From Alphaproteobacteria bacterium (lineage in GTDB: Bacteria; Pseudomonadota; Alphaproteobacteria; UBA2136; JALTLI01): a DNA stretch of 6,555 bases. Below the pieces are notes generated by a model, which saw nothing but the letters and a program-made list of their open reading frames with translations, was not told where the DNA came from and ran no database searches. Made by a program: the position numbers and the translations under genes. Positions 6,423-6,555 of this stretch are shown in pieces; the first letter of the stretch is position 1; every line of letters starts with the position of its first letter. The stretch lies in the NCBI GenBank assembly GCA_027005635.1, contig JALTLI010000062.1, positions 1-6,555 of the forward strand. Reading direction: 5' to 3'.

Positions 6423-6488
6423 TGTCATATCGGAAGCCATTTTTACCCAATCTATGATTGGTTATAAAAATGAGCTATCCGTGATCTG
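6423..6488 (+). repeat. Palindromic repeat element, copy 3, inside the atp operon
   Basis: It begins TGTCATATCGGAAGC and ends GCTATCCGTGATCTG, aligning with copy 2 read on its minus strand (TGTCATACCAGAAGC...GCTATCAGGTATCT). The core is CATTTTTA (6438-6445), C, CCAATC (6447-6452), loop TAT, GATTGG (6456-6461), TTA, TAAAAATG (6465-6472): 14 paired bases with a two-base asymmetry in the internal loop, as in the other copies. AGC (6435-6437) pairs further with GCT (6474-6476). The last two bases of the usual end (CA) are not conserved. It lies between atpD and atpC, starting 18 bases after the atpD stop in the direction of transcription. Confidence 0.8.
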
Positions 6489-6506
6489 TTAGCATAATTT
6501 ATTTAA

Positions 6507-6555
6507 CTATGCAGCTTCCTTAGCCATTTTATCAGCTTTTTCTATAGCTTCTTCA
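6507..6555 (-). CDS. atpD: ATP synthase F1 beta subunit, C-terminal end, partial
   Basis: The last 15 codons and a TAG stop of a gene entering from the right edge encode EEAIEKADKMAKEAA. This matches the lysine- and alanine-rich C-terminal helix of the F1 catalytic beta subunit, which in alphaproteobacteria typically ends in a '...A.K.A..A' pattern. Identity is supported by atpC next on the same strand, the universal atpD-atpC order. The nucleotide-binding and catalytic regions are outside the window, so the call rests on the tail and the context. Confidence 0.8.
   Translation of the reverse strand, partial: EEAIEKADKMAKEAA

Overview
This window comes from an AT-rich bacterial chromosome, most likely an alphaproteobacterium of the Rickettsiales/Holosporales kind (host-associated or small-genome). 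Three things point there. The order dprA-topA-rnr is the usual alphaproteobacterial housekeeping block. Coding and intergenic DNA are both strongly AT-biased. The gaps carry short palindromic repeats with TGTCATnCC...ATCT-type ends, which are typical of those genomes. The lineage is an inference from gene order and sequence style, not from a database search.

Layout, left to right. Bases 2-202 hold the 3' end of dprA (+), closed by a clear hairpin terminator at 211-232 that can work in both directions. Two small minus-strand genes of unknown function (240-536 and 549-896) follow. They are 12 bases apart, each with a good ribosome binding site, and appear to be diverged paralogues forming a two-gene operon inserted between dprA and topA. 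Bases 897-1090 are the divergent promoter region between that operon and topA, with a 14-bp dyad in the probable minus-strand promoter. topA (1091-3328, +) encodes a complete DNA topoisomerase I. The 268-base gap 3329-3596 holds two head-to-head copies of a ~70-bp palindromic element. rnr (3597-5876, +) encodes a complete ribonuclease R. It runs tail-to-tail, with an 11-base overlap, into atpC (5866-6258, -), the F1 ATP synthase epsilon subunit. The atpD-atpC gap (6259-6506) holds a third copy of the same palindromic element plus another hairpin-bearing tract. The window ends in the 3' end of atpD (6507-6555, -).

Functionally, the core is housekeeping: DNA uptake/recombination (DprA), supercoiling control (TopA), RNA decay and quality control (RNase R), and ATP synthesis (atpD-atpC). 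The novelty lies between the genes. There is an element family whose three copies differ in sequence but keep the same fold through compensatory changes, including one copy inside the atp operon. There is also an unrecognised pair of small paralogous genes inside an otherwise conserved gene order.
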